IMG/VR virus record: IMGVR_UViG_3300035698_013095
Location: 1-43,721 of that record
Strand: one strand, 5' to 3'
DNA from: a virus
DNA length: 43,721 bases
In this document: positions 31,032 to 39,442 of the stretch, in pieces
Position numbering within the stretch: the stretch's first letter is position 1
Layout: each line of letters starts with the position of its first letter
The notes under the pieces: model-generated
Databases searched by the model: none
What the model was told of the DNA's origin: nothing
The model's input: only the letters and a program-made list of their open reading frames with translations
Made by a program: the position numbers and the translations under genes

Positions 31032-32116
31032 AAAAAACCCTATCCTATACCATCCCCTTGATCGCTGGATTTTTTGCCTGTGTGCCTTTTATTTATTTTA
31101 AACTCACACCCCCTTTATCTTGGTGGCCGCTAATAATAACGTGCGCCGGATGCGCCGGGATGTATCTTCTTTTTATGGAAATAAATCCGATCATTAAAGG
31201 GGTATCACTATTAAGTTTTATCAGTTGTTTTTTCAGTAACGTACCCTACCTATCATTTAATGCGTATGTAGCGATCGTCTTCTGTTGTTATTTTTATATT
31301 GGCGCGATTAAGATGAAATCGTGGGGCCCTACATTTAGGATGTTAAAAGCTGTTTTGGTTCTTAACCTTCTCTTAATAGCGGCTCAATTCTTTTCTCATG
31401 ATCAACTTTTAAATTTTGGTCTTACTGAGATAACACAATTCGGAGTAGTGGGACACCATATGCAAGAGGCGAGTTTTATTGTGATCGTATCTGCATTTCT
31501 TATTCAATTACATCCGGGATTTTTAATCATTCCTGTTTTTGTTGCGCTGTTTTGCAATTCTACATGGTCCGTATTATGTATTGCGATAGGGACGTGGATT
31601 TATTTCCCTTCAAAAGTGTGGCGGAGAATAGCTTTTTTAATTTTCATAGGGTTCGTTGTTATGGGGGTGATAACACATAAGTTTGAGGCTAATTGGTCTG
31701 TACAACACTATCATGGCCGAATGAGTATTTGGAAAAGGACGATTGAACTCACCAACGAAAGAGCTTTACCGGGCTGGGGTTTAGGAACGTATAAAGTTAT
31801 ATTCCCTATTAAAAGTGGACTTCCAGATACGCCGGTAAAAACCGCACATAATGATTGGCTTCAAATGCTTTTCGAAATTGGATATCCTTTGTTTATTCTT
31901 TTTGTCGGGGTAAACATAACGACATTTCTGCGATTGTTAAATCAGTATAGGGAAGATAAAATAAAATACTCTCGGGTCTTAGCGGGGTACTCAATTATTG
32001 TAGTTGATATGATGGTCCATTTTCCTATGCGAATGATTCAAACTGTCTTACTCATGCTCCTTTTCCTCGCCTATTGTGAAATGATTGTTCGACGTAGAAC
32101 AATTCATTTAGAATAA
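31028..32116 (+). CDS. O-antigen ligase/polymerase (Wzy/WaaL)-like membrane protein
   Basis: 362 residues, with about nine or ten hydrophobic segments from the N-terminus (YTIPLIAGFFACVPFIYFKL) to LLMLLFLAYCEMIV. The large loop near residues 225-285 holds RMSIWKRTIELTNERALPGW, GLGTYKVIFP and AHNDWLQMLFEIGYPLFILF, which is the Wzy_C pattern (R...W......i...p..G.G.g......HN..L....e.G). Such proteins join or polymerise undecaprenyl-linked glycans at the periplasmic face. In a phage it would alter host surface polysaccharide (serotype conversion or superinfection exclusion). Last gene of the plus arm, coupled to the resolvase. Confidence 0.75.
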   Translation: MKKTLSYTIPLIAGFFACVPFIYFKLTPPLSWWPLIITCAGCAGMYLLFMEINPIIKGVSLLSFISCFFSNVPYLSFNAYVAIVFCCYFYIGAIKMKSWGPTFRMLKAVLVLNLLLIAAQFFSHDQLLNFGLTEITQFGVVGHHMQEASFIVIVSAFLIQLHPGFLIIPVFVALFCNSTWSVLCIAIGTWIYFPSKVWRRIAFLIFIGFVVMGVITHKFEANWSVQHYHGRMSIWKRTIELTNERALPGWGLGTYKVIFPIKSGLPDTPVKTAHNDWLQMLFEIGYPLFILFVGVNITTFLRLLNQYREDKIKYSRVLAGYSIIVVDMMVHFPMRMIQTVLLMLLFLAYCEMIVRRRTIHLE

Positions 32117-32117
32117 A

Positions 32118-32143
32118 AAAAGGGGAGAATTTCTTCTCCCCTT
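32118..32143 (-). terminator. Convergent hairpin terminator between the two arms
   Basis: Stem AAGGGGAGAA (32120-32129) with TTCTCCCCTT (32134-32143), loop TTTC. Minus-strand RNA ends in seven U, so it is a good terminator for the late arm. In plus-strand RNA only two U follow, so early-arm stopping there would be weaker. It lies just after both terminal stop codons. Confidence 0.85.
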
Positions 32144-32165
32144 CCACGTGGTCTCCTATAAAATT

Positions 32166-32681
32166 TTAAGGTGTAAGTGTAACACTTGTCAAAGATAATA
32201 CAGCCCACCCGTCGGTACTATCAATAAATATAAGAGTGAGTTGATCATCAACAGCATTAAATGACGCCGCTGACCATCCGTATGAAGTAGTAGGCGTAAC
32301 TGTAGTTGTCTGAGCTCCACTATAAGCATGAATAGTTAGGATCTGTCCTTTCTTTCCATCAGCAAGAGTTTTAGCTGCAAAAGCCGGATCTGCTGTCGTA
32401 ATCTGCATATTTATATAAGAATACGAAGTAGGTATGGCCGTTGTCGAAGAAAGCATAGATACCGCGCCGCCGTTTGCAGCACCCGCGGCAATCAAAGTTG
32501 GATCCACAACTGGAATATTTAATGCCCCGTTTGTTTTTGTAAGGGCAGAAGGTCCAGTTAGATTGATCGTCTTTACCCCTTGCTGGGTACCCCCATCGAG
32601 TTTTATGCCGAGACTTGCAAAGCAAGTAGACGAAAGGGCTAAAATTAATGCAACGCTTAAAACTAGAATTCTTTTTTTCAT
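32166..32681 (-). CDS. Secreted Ala/Thr-rich protein, last late-arm gene
   Basis: 171 residues. A classical Sec signal peptide (MKKRILVLSVALILALSSTC, cleavage after CFA) is followed by a Thr/Ala/Gly-rich, beta-prone mature part (INLTGPSALTKTNGALNIPV, GQILTIHAYSGAQTTTV, ILT/LIF strands) like fibre or surface-layer domains. GGAGGTGACAC precedes the ATG. No named family. A candidate exported phage protein that coats or modifies the host surface. Confidence 0.75.
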   Translation of the reverse strand: MKKRILVLSVALILALSSTCFASLGIKLDGGTQQGVKTINLTGPSALTKTNGALNIPVVDPTLIAAGAANGGAVSMLSSTTAIPTSYSYINMQITTADPAFAAKTLADGKKGQILTIHAYSGAQTTTVTPTTSYGWSAASFNAVDDQLTLIFIDSTDGWAVLSLTSVTLTP

Positions 32682-32748
32682 GTGTCACCTCCGGTAATTG
32701 ATTAATTAATCTATTTATATTGTATAATATTTTTTAGAAAAAGGGAAG

Positions 32749-32964
32749 TCATTTCTCATTTTTCATGCAGCCCCCCTTTGTTTTAGGTTTCCACGGGATC
32801 CAGATATCTACTATGGATATAAAGTCTGCTTTTGCGGCATCAATGTTTCCGACCTTAGTCTTTATATCGCTTGACTTCCCGTATATCTTTTTCTCATTAT
32901 GGTAATGCGTCACGCAACCAGATAAACATATAATGATTAGGATTAAACTAAATTTCCGTATCAC
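32749..32964 (-). CDS. Small outer-membrane-type lipoprotein
   Basis: 71 residues. MIRKFSLILIIICLSGCVTH has a lipobox LSGC with Cys17. The mature part YGKSSDIKTKVGNIDAAKAD then IVDIWIPWKPKTKGGCMKNE is short. A lipobox implies a Gram-negative host with lipoprotein sorting. Next to a membrane-anchored coiled-coil protein (33694-34068) it could be an o-spanin-like partner, or a superinfection-exclusion lipoprotein. Confidence 0.7.
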   Translation of the reverse strand: MIRKFSLILIIICLSGCVTHYHNEKKIYGKSSDIKTKVGNIDAAKADFISIVDIWIPWKPKTKGGCMKNEK

Positions 32965-33505
32965 TATCCCACCTCCCGTAAAGTATGTTATGCTCTTTGT
33001 TATCTTTCATGTATTGGTTAAGATCTTCCGGGGATCCGTGCGTTGGTAGATTCTTAATAAACTTTCTTAATTTCTTAGGAAGATCATAAGGGAGCAAGGC
33101 TCTTAGATGATAGGGTACGTCCTCGCTACAATATTCTAATCCGGGAATGTTCATTCGTCTTAACCCGATAGCTTGACCCACAATTCCGACCCAATCATAA
33201 AGAGTTGTATACCATGGTTGTTTTAATTTAACTTCAACAGAGTGAATAAGGATTTTTTTAAGGTGATTTGACAATCCATTAATTGATATAAATTTAAGAC
33301 GATTACCTTTTTTCATATATTTAGAAACTTTAATTCTGGAATACTTATTTCCTTGGGAAGCAAACACGCCGTCTTTATGCATCCACATAACATGATTATA
33401 AAAACCTTTTGTTCGAATTTTTATAATTGTTTGAATTAAACCGCTCGTATGATCGGAAAATACAATCAGAGGAAGATCTTTTTTTGGTATTTTATGAGGA
33501 TCCAT
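32948..33505 (-). CDS. Papain-like (permuted NlpC/P60, YiiX-type) cysteine peptidase/amidase
   Basis: 185 residues. The likely catalytic His lies in IRTKGFYNHVMWMHKDGVFA (about residue 38) and the likely Cys in NIPGLEYCSEDVPYHL (about 127), giving the permuted order His before Cys with the YCSE motif of YiiX-type proteins. No signal peptide. It could cut peptide or ester bonds in the wall or act on lipid-linked substrates. In the cassette with a membrane coiled-coil protein and a lipoprotein it is a candidate endolysin. Overlaps both neighbours. Confidence 0.65.
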   Translation of the reverse strand: MDPHKIPKKDLPLIVFSDHTSGLIQTIIKIRTKGFYNHVMWMHKDGVFASQGNKYSRIKVSKYMKKGNRLKFISINGLSNHLKKILIHSVEVKLKQPWYTTLYDWVGIVGQAIGLRRMNIPGLEYCSEDVPYHLRALLPYDLPKKLRKFIKNLPTHGSPEDLNQYMKDNKEHNILYGRWDSDTEI

Positions 33506-33692
33506 TTTTCCCCCCTTCTTCTTCTTGGTGTTCGGGATCTAATTTACCTAATAATATGTGCCCTAAACCTCTTGAGACTATTCTATACGCTTTAAACATA
33601 AACACTCCTTCAGAACCTTCATCTGGAAGAATTTTATCGAGACGTCGTGTTATTATAGTGACGAAAGCATCAATAAAATCCTTCTTTTTCAT
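33492..33692 (-). CDS. Small protein of unknown function (66 aa)
   Basis: Starts MKKKDFIDAFVTIITRRLDK, a basic amphipathic helix. It continues with FMFKAYRIVSRGLGHILLGK and ends in a Glu/Gly-rich tail. The frame starts one base after the end of the previous gene. No family. Possibly a lysis-cassette accessory or antiholin-like factor, unproven. Confidence 0.5.
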   Translation of the reverse strand: MKKKDFIDAFVTIITRRLDKILPDEGSEGVFMFKAYRIVSRGLGHILLGKLDPEHQEEEGGKNGSS

Positions 33693-33693
33693 C

Positions 33694-34068
33694 TTAATCC
33701 TTTTTGTTTTCTAATTTTTCAAGTCTATCATCCTGATTATGTATTTTTGTAATTAAGCCTTTTTTCTCGACGGTTCCAATCAAAGCGTCTCTTATCTCTT
33801 TTATTGTTCTATCTAATTCATTAAATTTATTTTCCATATTTTTATCTACCCTATTAAATCTACTCTCCATATCTTTATTTGCTTCATGGCGATTAGAACG
33901 ACATTCTGGTAAAAATTTATTTTCAAACCATTCATAAGATATTCGTTTTTCAAGTTCTTTAGAATTATTGGATATAGCTTTTATTAAATACCAACACCAT
34001 CCAGCTAAAAATAAAAAACCGGTTGTACATATTCCAAGCCCCCACAAAAGTATTGGTATAACATTCAT
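33694..34068 (-). CDS. Membrane-anchored coiled-coil protein (holin/i-spanin-like)
   Basis: 124 residues. One N-terminal membrane helix (VIPILLWGLGICTTGFLFLA, residues 3-22, running to about 30) is followed by a long charged coiled coil (HEANKDMESRFNRVDKNMEN then KFNELDRTIKEIRDAL). Such proteins act as haemolysin-XhlA-like or i-spanin-like lysis factors. It lies just before the peptidase and lipoprotein genes. The exact role is open. Start codon overlaps the stop of the beta-helix gene. Confidence 0.6.
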   Translation of the reverse strand: MNVIPILLWGLGICTTGFLFLAGWCWYLIKAISNNSKELEKRISYEWFENKFLPECRSNRHEANKDMESRFNRVDKNMENKFNELDRTIKEIRDALIGTVEKKGLITKIHNQDDRLEKLENKKD

Positions 34069-35645
34069 TATCGTAGTGTCCCCCCAGAAAAAGAACCCCC
34101 GCCTACTCCTTGTTTGACAGACGAGCTTTGTTCTAAATATCCGGCGTCCCTATTAGTTCTCGGCTGTCCTCTATAATCTGTATCTAATAAAGTGAAAGGA
34201 CTTGGAAACGCTGGTGACATATCTGTTGCATAATTTATAGCTGGACTTGTTGGACCTAATATTATACTTATAAATTCTCCCGCATAACCATAGAGATAAT
34301 CAACTATTAGTTCTGGATCAACAACTGTTGAATTAGGTCCTAGAATACTTTCATTATCAGCAATTCTGAAAGCGACAGAGTAATCATCATCTAAATCTAA
34401 TCCTGAACAACTTGCCGCGGGCATATGGTATGACAGTGTAGGGTTTCCATTTTTAGCATAATCTGAACCTATGTATAGATTGCCTCTCAATGTCGCTGTT
34501 TCAGTTCCATCACAAGTATTAGAACCTACTATCATTAACATTGTAGATTCACCCCAAATTGTATTACCATAAACATAATAATCTGCGCCTATAGCTGGGC
34601 TAAAACTAAATGGTTTTCCATCACCTCTACAGTGATCAAAATTCGGTTCTTGGGTATATGGTTTACCCCTAAAAAAGTTACAGTTACCAACAATTATATT
34701 ATTCTCAACAATATAAGTTCCAGCAGCGCCTTTTAATCCTGTGCCGCCATTACCCTCAATTACTGAATTTCTAATAACAAATGTATCTGTTGCGCCGCTA
34801 TGTATAATATCTAAACCATCTTGAACATTATTTTTAAATGTTGAATTATTAAAAGACCAATTACCAGCAGCGCCGGAGCCCATTGAAAATCCATCACCAA
34901 AACCATTTTGTGCGCTACTGAAACAGTGTCCAATTTCACCATCCATTGTTTCTATACAGCCATTCCAATCTACATGAAAATCATTAAAATCAAATGTACC
35001 AGATGTAATTGTCTCTCCACTATAACCCCAACCAGAAAATCCGTTAGCTCTTATAGTTACCCTGTCTACATCAAAATTAGATAAATTAGTACCAGCAGCG
35101 ACGCCAGTATTAGCCATGCCGTGTATATTAATGTCTCGTAATATTACATTATCGTTTCCTCCTATATCAAGACCTATCTCGCACCCTACCCCACCACACC
35201 TCCACTCTACATCTAATCCAGAGGATCTCTCTGAACAAGCAGCGGGATCAGTAATTTCTAAACACCTAAGTTCTATATCACTTTCACCATGATTAATGTC
35301 AAATGCTCTAGCGCCTGTTGCTATTATCTTTGGCATACTTTTACAATCAGCGTAGTTTTCACCATAAATTTTTACTCCATTAGCCATAAATAAAGAATCG
35401 TTTGTTACATAAGTACCATTTTTTATAATAACTGTATCATTCTCAGCTATGGCTTTTTCCCACCCTAATATTTCTATGGGGTTTTCAAAAGCGCAAGGTT
35501 GTCCTGAACCACCTTCGTATGCCGCATCAGTAGTACCTAGACATTCAGTTGCATCACCACCGTCTTCTCTAATATAGTAAATAGCAGCTTCACTTGAGGC
35601 CATTAACATAAGTAAAATAATTATTGTTTTGATGAATAATTTCAT
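34068..35645 (-). CDS. Secreted right-handed beta-helix protein (about 525 aa), cysteine-rich
   Basis: Signal peptide MKLFIKTIIILLMLMASSEA from ATG 35645 (an upstream ATG at 35657 adds MGRR). The mature part begins IYYIREDGGDATECLGTTDA. It has the repeated N/G/D turns and V/I strands of pectate-lyase-like helices (VILRDINIHGMANTGVAAGT, WSFNNSTFKNNVQDGLDIIH, FVIRNSVIEGNGGTGLKGAA). About 13 cysteines support disulphides in an oxidising compartment. It may bind or cleave surface glycans like a tail-spike, yet it is exported. C-terminus glycine/serine-rich. Confidence 0.8.
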   Translation of the reverse strand: MKLFIKTIIILLMLMASSEAAIYYIREDGGDATECLGTTDAAYEGGSGQPCAFENPIEILGWEKAIAENDTVIIKNGTYVTNDSLFMANGVKIYGENYADCKSMPKIIATGARAFDINHGESDIELRCLEITDPAACSERSSGLDVEWRCGGVGCEIGLDIGGNDNVILRDINIHGMANTGVAAGTNLSNFDVDRVTIRANGFSGWGYSGETITSGTFDFNDFHVDWNGCIETMDGEIGHCFSSAQNGFGDGFSMGSGAAGNWSFNNSTFKNNVQDGLDIIHSGATDTFVIRNSVIEGNGGTGLKGAAGTYIVENNIIVGNCNFFRGKPYTQEPNFDHCRGDGKPFSFSPAIGADYYVYGNTIWGESTMLMIVGSNTCDGTETATLRGNLYIGSDYAKNGNPTLSYHMPAASCSGLDLDDDYSVAFRIADNESILGPNSTVVDPELIVDYLYGYAGEFISIILGPTSPAINYATDMSPAFPSPFTLLDTDYRGQPRTNRDAGYLEQSSSVKQGVGGGSFSGGTLR

Positions 35646-37162
35646 TCTGCGTCCCATGGATGGTCTTTATTTCTCTTTCTTAATTTAGTTAACATTCCCA
35701 TTACTTGAGTGGGCGACGCGCCGCTTACGTATTCATCAGCGCCTATATCCCAAGTATCACCTTCTGTGTCTCTATCTCTTCCATCTATATCTGTATCGAA
35801 TAACCCGTCACCTCTATCAAACGCCAAATCTATAACATCAGTATCACCGGCTACTAAATGATAATCGTCCGCCGCAGAATTGGCATAGGTAACGCTTACG
35901 TTATCGTAATAGGTTCCTTGTTCTGGTGCTGTAGCATCGGAAGAAGCATTGTTTGTTCCGTCGTCACAATAAACCCCGGCTCGATAGTCTGTTGTATGCC
36001 CGGTTGATAAATTATTATAAAAAGTAATGCATCTACTAAAACTCCATCCCATACTTCCGTTATCAGCAGCAGTATTATTACCGTGGATATGGATATCGTC
36101 CGCCGAGTAATCTCCAAAACCACTATACGCACATTCATAAACGAGGTTGTTATATACTTCTGACCTATTATCATATAAAATTCTTATACCAGAATTTCGT
36201 GTATGGTGTATTACGTTATTCATGATATATGTGTAATCGGATGTATCATTTGTCCCTGTCCGTATTCCATCATCACCACTTGACTGAGAGCTTCCATCAA
36301 TTATTAACCATTGAATACGGGTATAGTTATCATATATTGAAATGATAGGCGCTGACGTATCTGTTGTAGGATTTATTGTGGCTGCTCCGTTATCTGTACC
36401 ATCATGTCTTTCTCCTACCGGTGCTGACAACATCATATAATATGTAGCATTTGTTATTGAATCATTAATTGTAAGAGTGTCGTCTAAGTCGCCTTGATCG
36501 TTATATAAATTACCTGTTTCTTGTCTAGTGTCTGTTACTAAATCCCCATCTTTATCCGCTTCCCACAAAGTAAAAGTATTATAATCTTCCCCAGCAACAT
36601 TTATAGTAGATACGGTTTCAGCAAAAGCTTTTGGCACTATTAAGTTTGCTAACTTCTTAATGGGCTTATCAATATAAGCATATCTTAAATACCCCCGTCG
36701 ATAACTTGCTATATCTAACGCAGTTTTCTTAGTTGTATTCGCCTTTAATGTTGCAAAACTTTTAACTGTTTCATTCAACCCTTTTTTTAATTCAAGAGTA
36801 TCTATGTCAACTTTATATTTCCTATACGCTTTCATAAGCATATATGGATTACCCATATCATCAAGCCCGTCCTGAACAAACCATTCTTCAGTATGTTTAT
36901 TGATATCCTCTTTGGTTATGTTGCTAACTTTCTGGATAATAAAAGCTTCTTTCTCTCTTTTAGTAGGAGTGTATTGTTCTGTTACAGGAAGAAATTGAAT
37001 GTAGTCACCTTTTTTACTGGCGCCATAACAGTTTTCTAAAGCCGCAGTATCTTCAACCGACGGTTTATCAACGGGTTGAATATACGCCCAATAATCTTGT
37101 GCAAAAGAAGAAGAGGTCATACAAACTATCAATAGTGTAAATAGAATTATTTTTTTAATCAT
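35642..37162 (-). CDS. Secreted beta-helix/adhesin-like protein (506 aa)
   Basis: From ATG 37162 a signal peptide MIKKIILFTLLIVCMTSSSF (cleavage after FA, then QDYW). Residues up to about 180 are alpha/beta and Lys-rich. From about 250 onward come parallel-helix-like repeats (IIDGSSQSSGDDGIRTGTND, YIMNNVIHHTRNSGIRILYD, NNLVYECAYSGFGDYSADDI). The end has a Asp-rich stretch (DGLFDTDIDGRDRDTEGDTW), which could bind calcium. An earlier in-frame start at 37198 overlaps the previous gene. Likely surface or spike-like; the ends overlap both neighbours. Confidence 0.75.
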   Translation of the reverse strand: MIKKIILFTLLIVCMTSSSFAQDYWAYIQPVDKPSVEDTAALENCYGASKKGDYIQFLPVTEQYTPTKREKEAFIIQKVSNITKEDINKHTEEWFVQDGLDDMGNPYMLMKAYRKYKVDIDTLELKKGLNETVKSFATLKANTTKKTALDIASYRRGYLRYAYIDKPIKKLANLIVPKAFAETVSTINVAGEDYNTFTLWEADKDGDLVTDTRQETGNLYNDQGDLDDTLTINDSITNATYYMMLSAPVGERHDGTDNGAATINPTTDTSAPIISIYDNYTRIQWLIIDGSSQSSGDDGIRTGTNDTSDYTYIMNNVIHHTRNSGIRILYDNRSEVYNNLVYECAYSGFGDYSADDIHIHGNNTAADNGSMGWSFSRCITFYNNLSTGHTTDYRAGVYCDDGTNNASSDATAPEQGTYYDNVSVTYANSAADDYHLVAGDTDVIDLAFDRGDGLFDTDIDGRDRDTEGDTWDIGADEYVSGASPTQVMGMLTKLRKRNKDHPWDAE

Positions 37163-38501
37163 CTTGTTTTCCCGTCCACCAAACACTAAAAGAATCACAA
37201 GTGCTTGAAGTTGAAGTTACTACTATATCTAAATAATCAGTTTGGTCGAAATCAACATCGCCCCCTAGAGTACAATCTAAAACACCGGCAGCATTACAAG
37301 TAATATCTGTTCCGTTTACGTCGGCCGGTGAACCATCATCTATTTGTAAATCCATATCTAATTCCCCACCACCGTCAACAATGCAAGCAATACAATCTAA
37401 AGTAATATTTTGCGCGGCGTAATCTATATTCTTTTCATCATTAGCGTCTGTGGGTTCGTTTATAAAGAAACCATTTTTATAAATTATTGAATTCCAAATA
37501 GGATTAGCCGCCGCGCCTTGGGTTTTTAAAAATTTACCCGTGGTCCCCGCGCCTAACCTTACCCAATTAGTACCATCATAATATAAAATATCGCCTTGTG
37601 CGTCGCTACCAACCGCAATATCAGTACCATCAACTGAATTATCTTGTATGGTGGCCGCTCCGCCAGCCGCGAAAACTATATCACTACTTACAGCAACACT
37701 ATCAAAACCAGATCCATCAGCTATTAATATATTTCCTGAAGTATCATCGGATGTAGTTACATCGGATAAATCTGATAAACTCCCCCCAGCAAACGCATCA
37801 CTTCCATCACATAGATCAGCATGGCCAGTTATAGCTACACATAAAGTTTGAGGATCTACAGATTCCCAACTATCCCCATCAGCAGATAATACGTTTCCAC
37901 TTGTCGAGGTTGAGGTCCCCACATCATTAAGCCCATCGAGGTAAAAATCACTATTGTCAATCGCATATACGACACTCGTACCATTAAAATATCGAATTCG
38001 TTTGGTAGTAGTGTTATACCAAACATCACCATCGTCGGGAGCACCTTTATCAGAAGCCCTTGACACATTCAAATATGGATCCGCGCTGTCAACTATTAAC
38101 CCGTCAACAGTAATTACCGCGGGTATGGTGGTTGTTGCAATAAATACTGAATCGTTCGCCACTAATAAATTTCCAGCCGTTGAAGTTGAAGTACCTACAT
38201 CTGATAAACCATCTAATTCAGATACACCACTTCCCGACCCTACGGAGGTCCAAGAGCTTCCGTTATACCAACAAATAACGCTTGTGGATCCCGCGCCCGT
38301 ACTACAATCAGAAGAATCTGCCCCATCTGAAATAACAACAACTCTTCCTAATACTACTGGTGGTAGCGTTGCCACAGTGTATGTTTTAAGCCTATCAGTA
38401 GTAACCAACCCTCCTCGGTAGCCCCAATTACGTGCAAAAGCAGAAGAGCATATAGCTAATAAAACTATGGACAACATTAATCGACAGATAATTTTTTTCA
38501 T
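37155..38501 (-). CDS. Secreted fibre-like protein with repeated 20-residue units (448 aa)
   Basis: ATG 38501 has AAGGAG nine bases upstream; GTG 38507 is too close to it. Signal peptide MKKIICRLMLSIVLLAICSS (to SAFA). Three similar units follow: LSDVGTSTSTAGNLLVANDS, LNDVGTSTSTSGNVLSADGD and LSDVTTSDDTSGNILIADGS, a pattern known from phage tail-fibre shafts (LsDV....a.nq.L..dGs). VWYNTTTKRIRYFNGTSVVY is a common fibre segment. The combination of fibre repeats and a signal peptide is unusual. Confidence 0.8.
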   Translation of the reverse strand: MKKIICRLMLSIVLLAICSSAFARNWGYRGGLVTTDRLKTYTVATLPPVVLGRVVVISDGADSSDCSTGAGSTSVICWYNGSSWTSVGSGSGVSELDGLSDVGTSTSTAGNLLVANDSVFIATTTIPAVITVDGLIVDSADPYLNVSRASDKGAPDDGDVWYNTTTKRIRYFNGTSVVYAIDNSDFYLDGLNDVGTSTSTSGNVLSADGDSWESVDPQTLCVAITGHADLCDGSDAFAGGSLSDLSDVTTSDDTSGNILIADGSGFDSVAVSSDIVFAAGGAATIQDNSVDGTDIAVGSDAQGDILYYDGTNWVRLGAGTTGKFLKTQGAAANPIWNSIIYKNGFFINEPTDANDEKNIDYAAQNITLDCIACIVDGGGELDMDLQIDDGSPADVNGTDITCNAAGVLDCTLGGDVDFDQTDYLDIVVTSTSSTCDSFSVWWTGKQDD

Positions 38502-38522
38502 AATCACGGTCTCCTTAAACTA

Positions 38523-38930
38523 TTAAAGATGGCGAGAACTAACTAACCGTAAACGAGTTACCGTTATCGTAGCATCATTTCCCGCGCCCATATTAAATTT
38601 AATCCTAGCGTTGATTGCGGGTGTTGGGCCGAAAGGAATAATAAAAACCTTTTGATCATTTAACACCGCAATTTCCGGCTCACCGTCCGGTACAACATAA
38701 TTTGCATTAGTTAAGTTTTGCTCTGCATCTGTTAGATCTTCATTACTGTGTTCAACATCCACGCCAACATTTGCAGTATTAGATCCTTCCACCTTTACCT
38801 CAAGTCCGAAACTTACATTTTTTTGGAGAGGGAAAGATTGCGACCATTTATTTCCAGTTACGGCCGGAAGGGTTATTTCTGTAACTCCCTGTAATGCTAA
38901 TAAATCAATGTATTTATTTTCCTTAGTCAT
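38523..38930 (-). CDS. Beta-rich structural-type protein without signal peptide (135 aa)
   Basis: Starts MTKENKYIDLLALQGVTEIT, then strands FGLEVKVEGSNTANVGVDVE and ATITVTRLRLVSSRHL. It is related in style to the adjacent secreted protein 38984-39442 (both look like single beta-sandwich domains) but lacks its signal sequence. Perhaps a fibre accessory or cap protein. No family recognised. GGGGGAATTTAAT precedes the ATG. Confidence 0.6.
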   Translation of the reverse strand: MTKENKYIDLLALQGVTEITLPAVTGNKWSQSFPLQKNVSFGLEVKVEGSNTANVGVDVEHSNEDLTDAEQNLTNANYVVPDGEPEIAVLNDQKVFIIPFGPTPAINARIKFNMGAGNDATITVTRLRLVSSRHL

Positions 38931-38983
38931 ATTAAATTCCCCCTACCTGATAATGTTAATGAAATTTTTTCATAATATTATAT

Positions 38984-39442
38984 TTATCTATCCCTTTGAT
39001 AAATCATACTGGCTGTTATTTGAGAATTTGCATCGGGATCAAATTTATATCTTAAATACGGCGCTACTCTAGCAGTGTGAACAATCCATCGAGAAACATT
39101 TTGTAAAGCTGTTACGAGGTTTCCTTTAGCTGTGAGCGCACCTACCATATCACTCGTGTATGCTGTATACCAAGTAGTTCCGTCAATAGAATATTCTGCG
39201 GATATATCAACATCACCCCCGCCCCCGGCTATATCCTCTGTTATTACAAGGGTGGTAAAACCTACATTATCTTTTATTGAAAGAGTTTCACTGTAAACCG
39301 CGGCCCCGCTTGTTAATGCATAACTAGAAATAGCAGTTCCGGCGGCGTCTTTCAAACTTCGAGTTCGAGCGTCAACTTTTGCAAACGCTTGAGCCGAAAT
39401 TAAAAGACAACAAATACACATTAAACTAATTAATTTTTTTAT
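38984..39442 (-). CDS. Secreted small beta-sandwich protein (152 aa) with an ATA/ATT start
   Basis: The only in-frame ATG (39421) is 28 bases from the ribosome site AAGGAG and would cut the signal peptide. Reading from ATA 39442 (or ATT 39445), six to nine bases from AAGGAG, gives KKLISLMCICCLLISAQAFA, a complete Sec signal. ATA overlaps the TAA of the upstream gene (ATAA), like normal ATGA coupling. The mature part has VDISAEYSIDGTTWYTAYTS and LRYKFDPDANSQITASMIYQ, as in small phage structural beta proteins. The rare start is inferred. Confidence 0.65.
   Translation of the reverse strand: MKKLISLMCICCLLISAQAFAKVDARTRSLKDAAGTAISSYALTSGAAVYSETLSIKDNVGFTTLVITEDIAGGGGDVDISAEYSIDGTTWYTAYTSDMVGALTAKGNLVTALQNVSRWIVHTARVAPYLRYKFDPDANSQITASMIYQRDR

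Noticed and set aside
32190-32220. Minus-strand TTGACA-17-TTAAAA promoter-like sequence at the end of the last late gene
   Set aside because: It would fire into the terminator at 32118-32143 with no gene to express, so it is probably chance.
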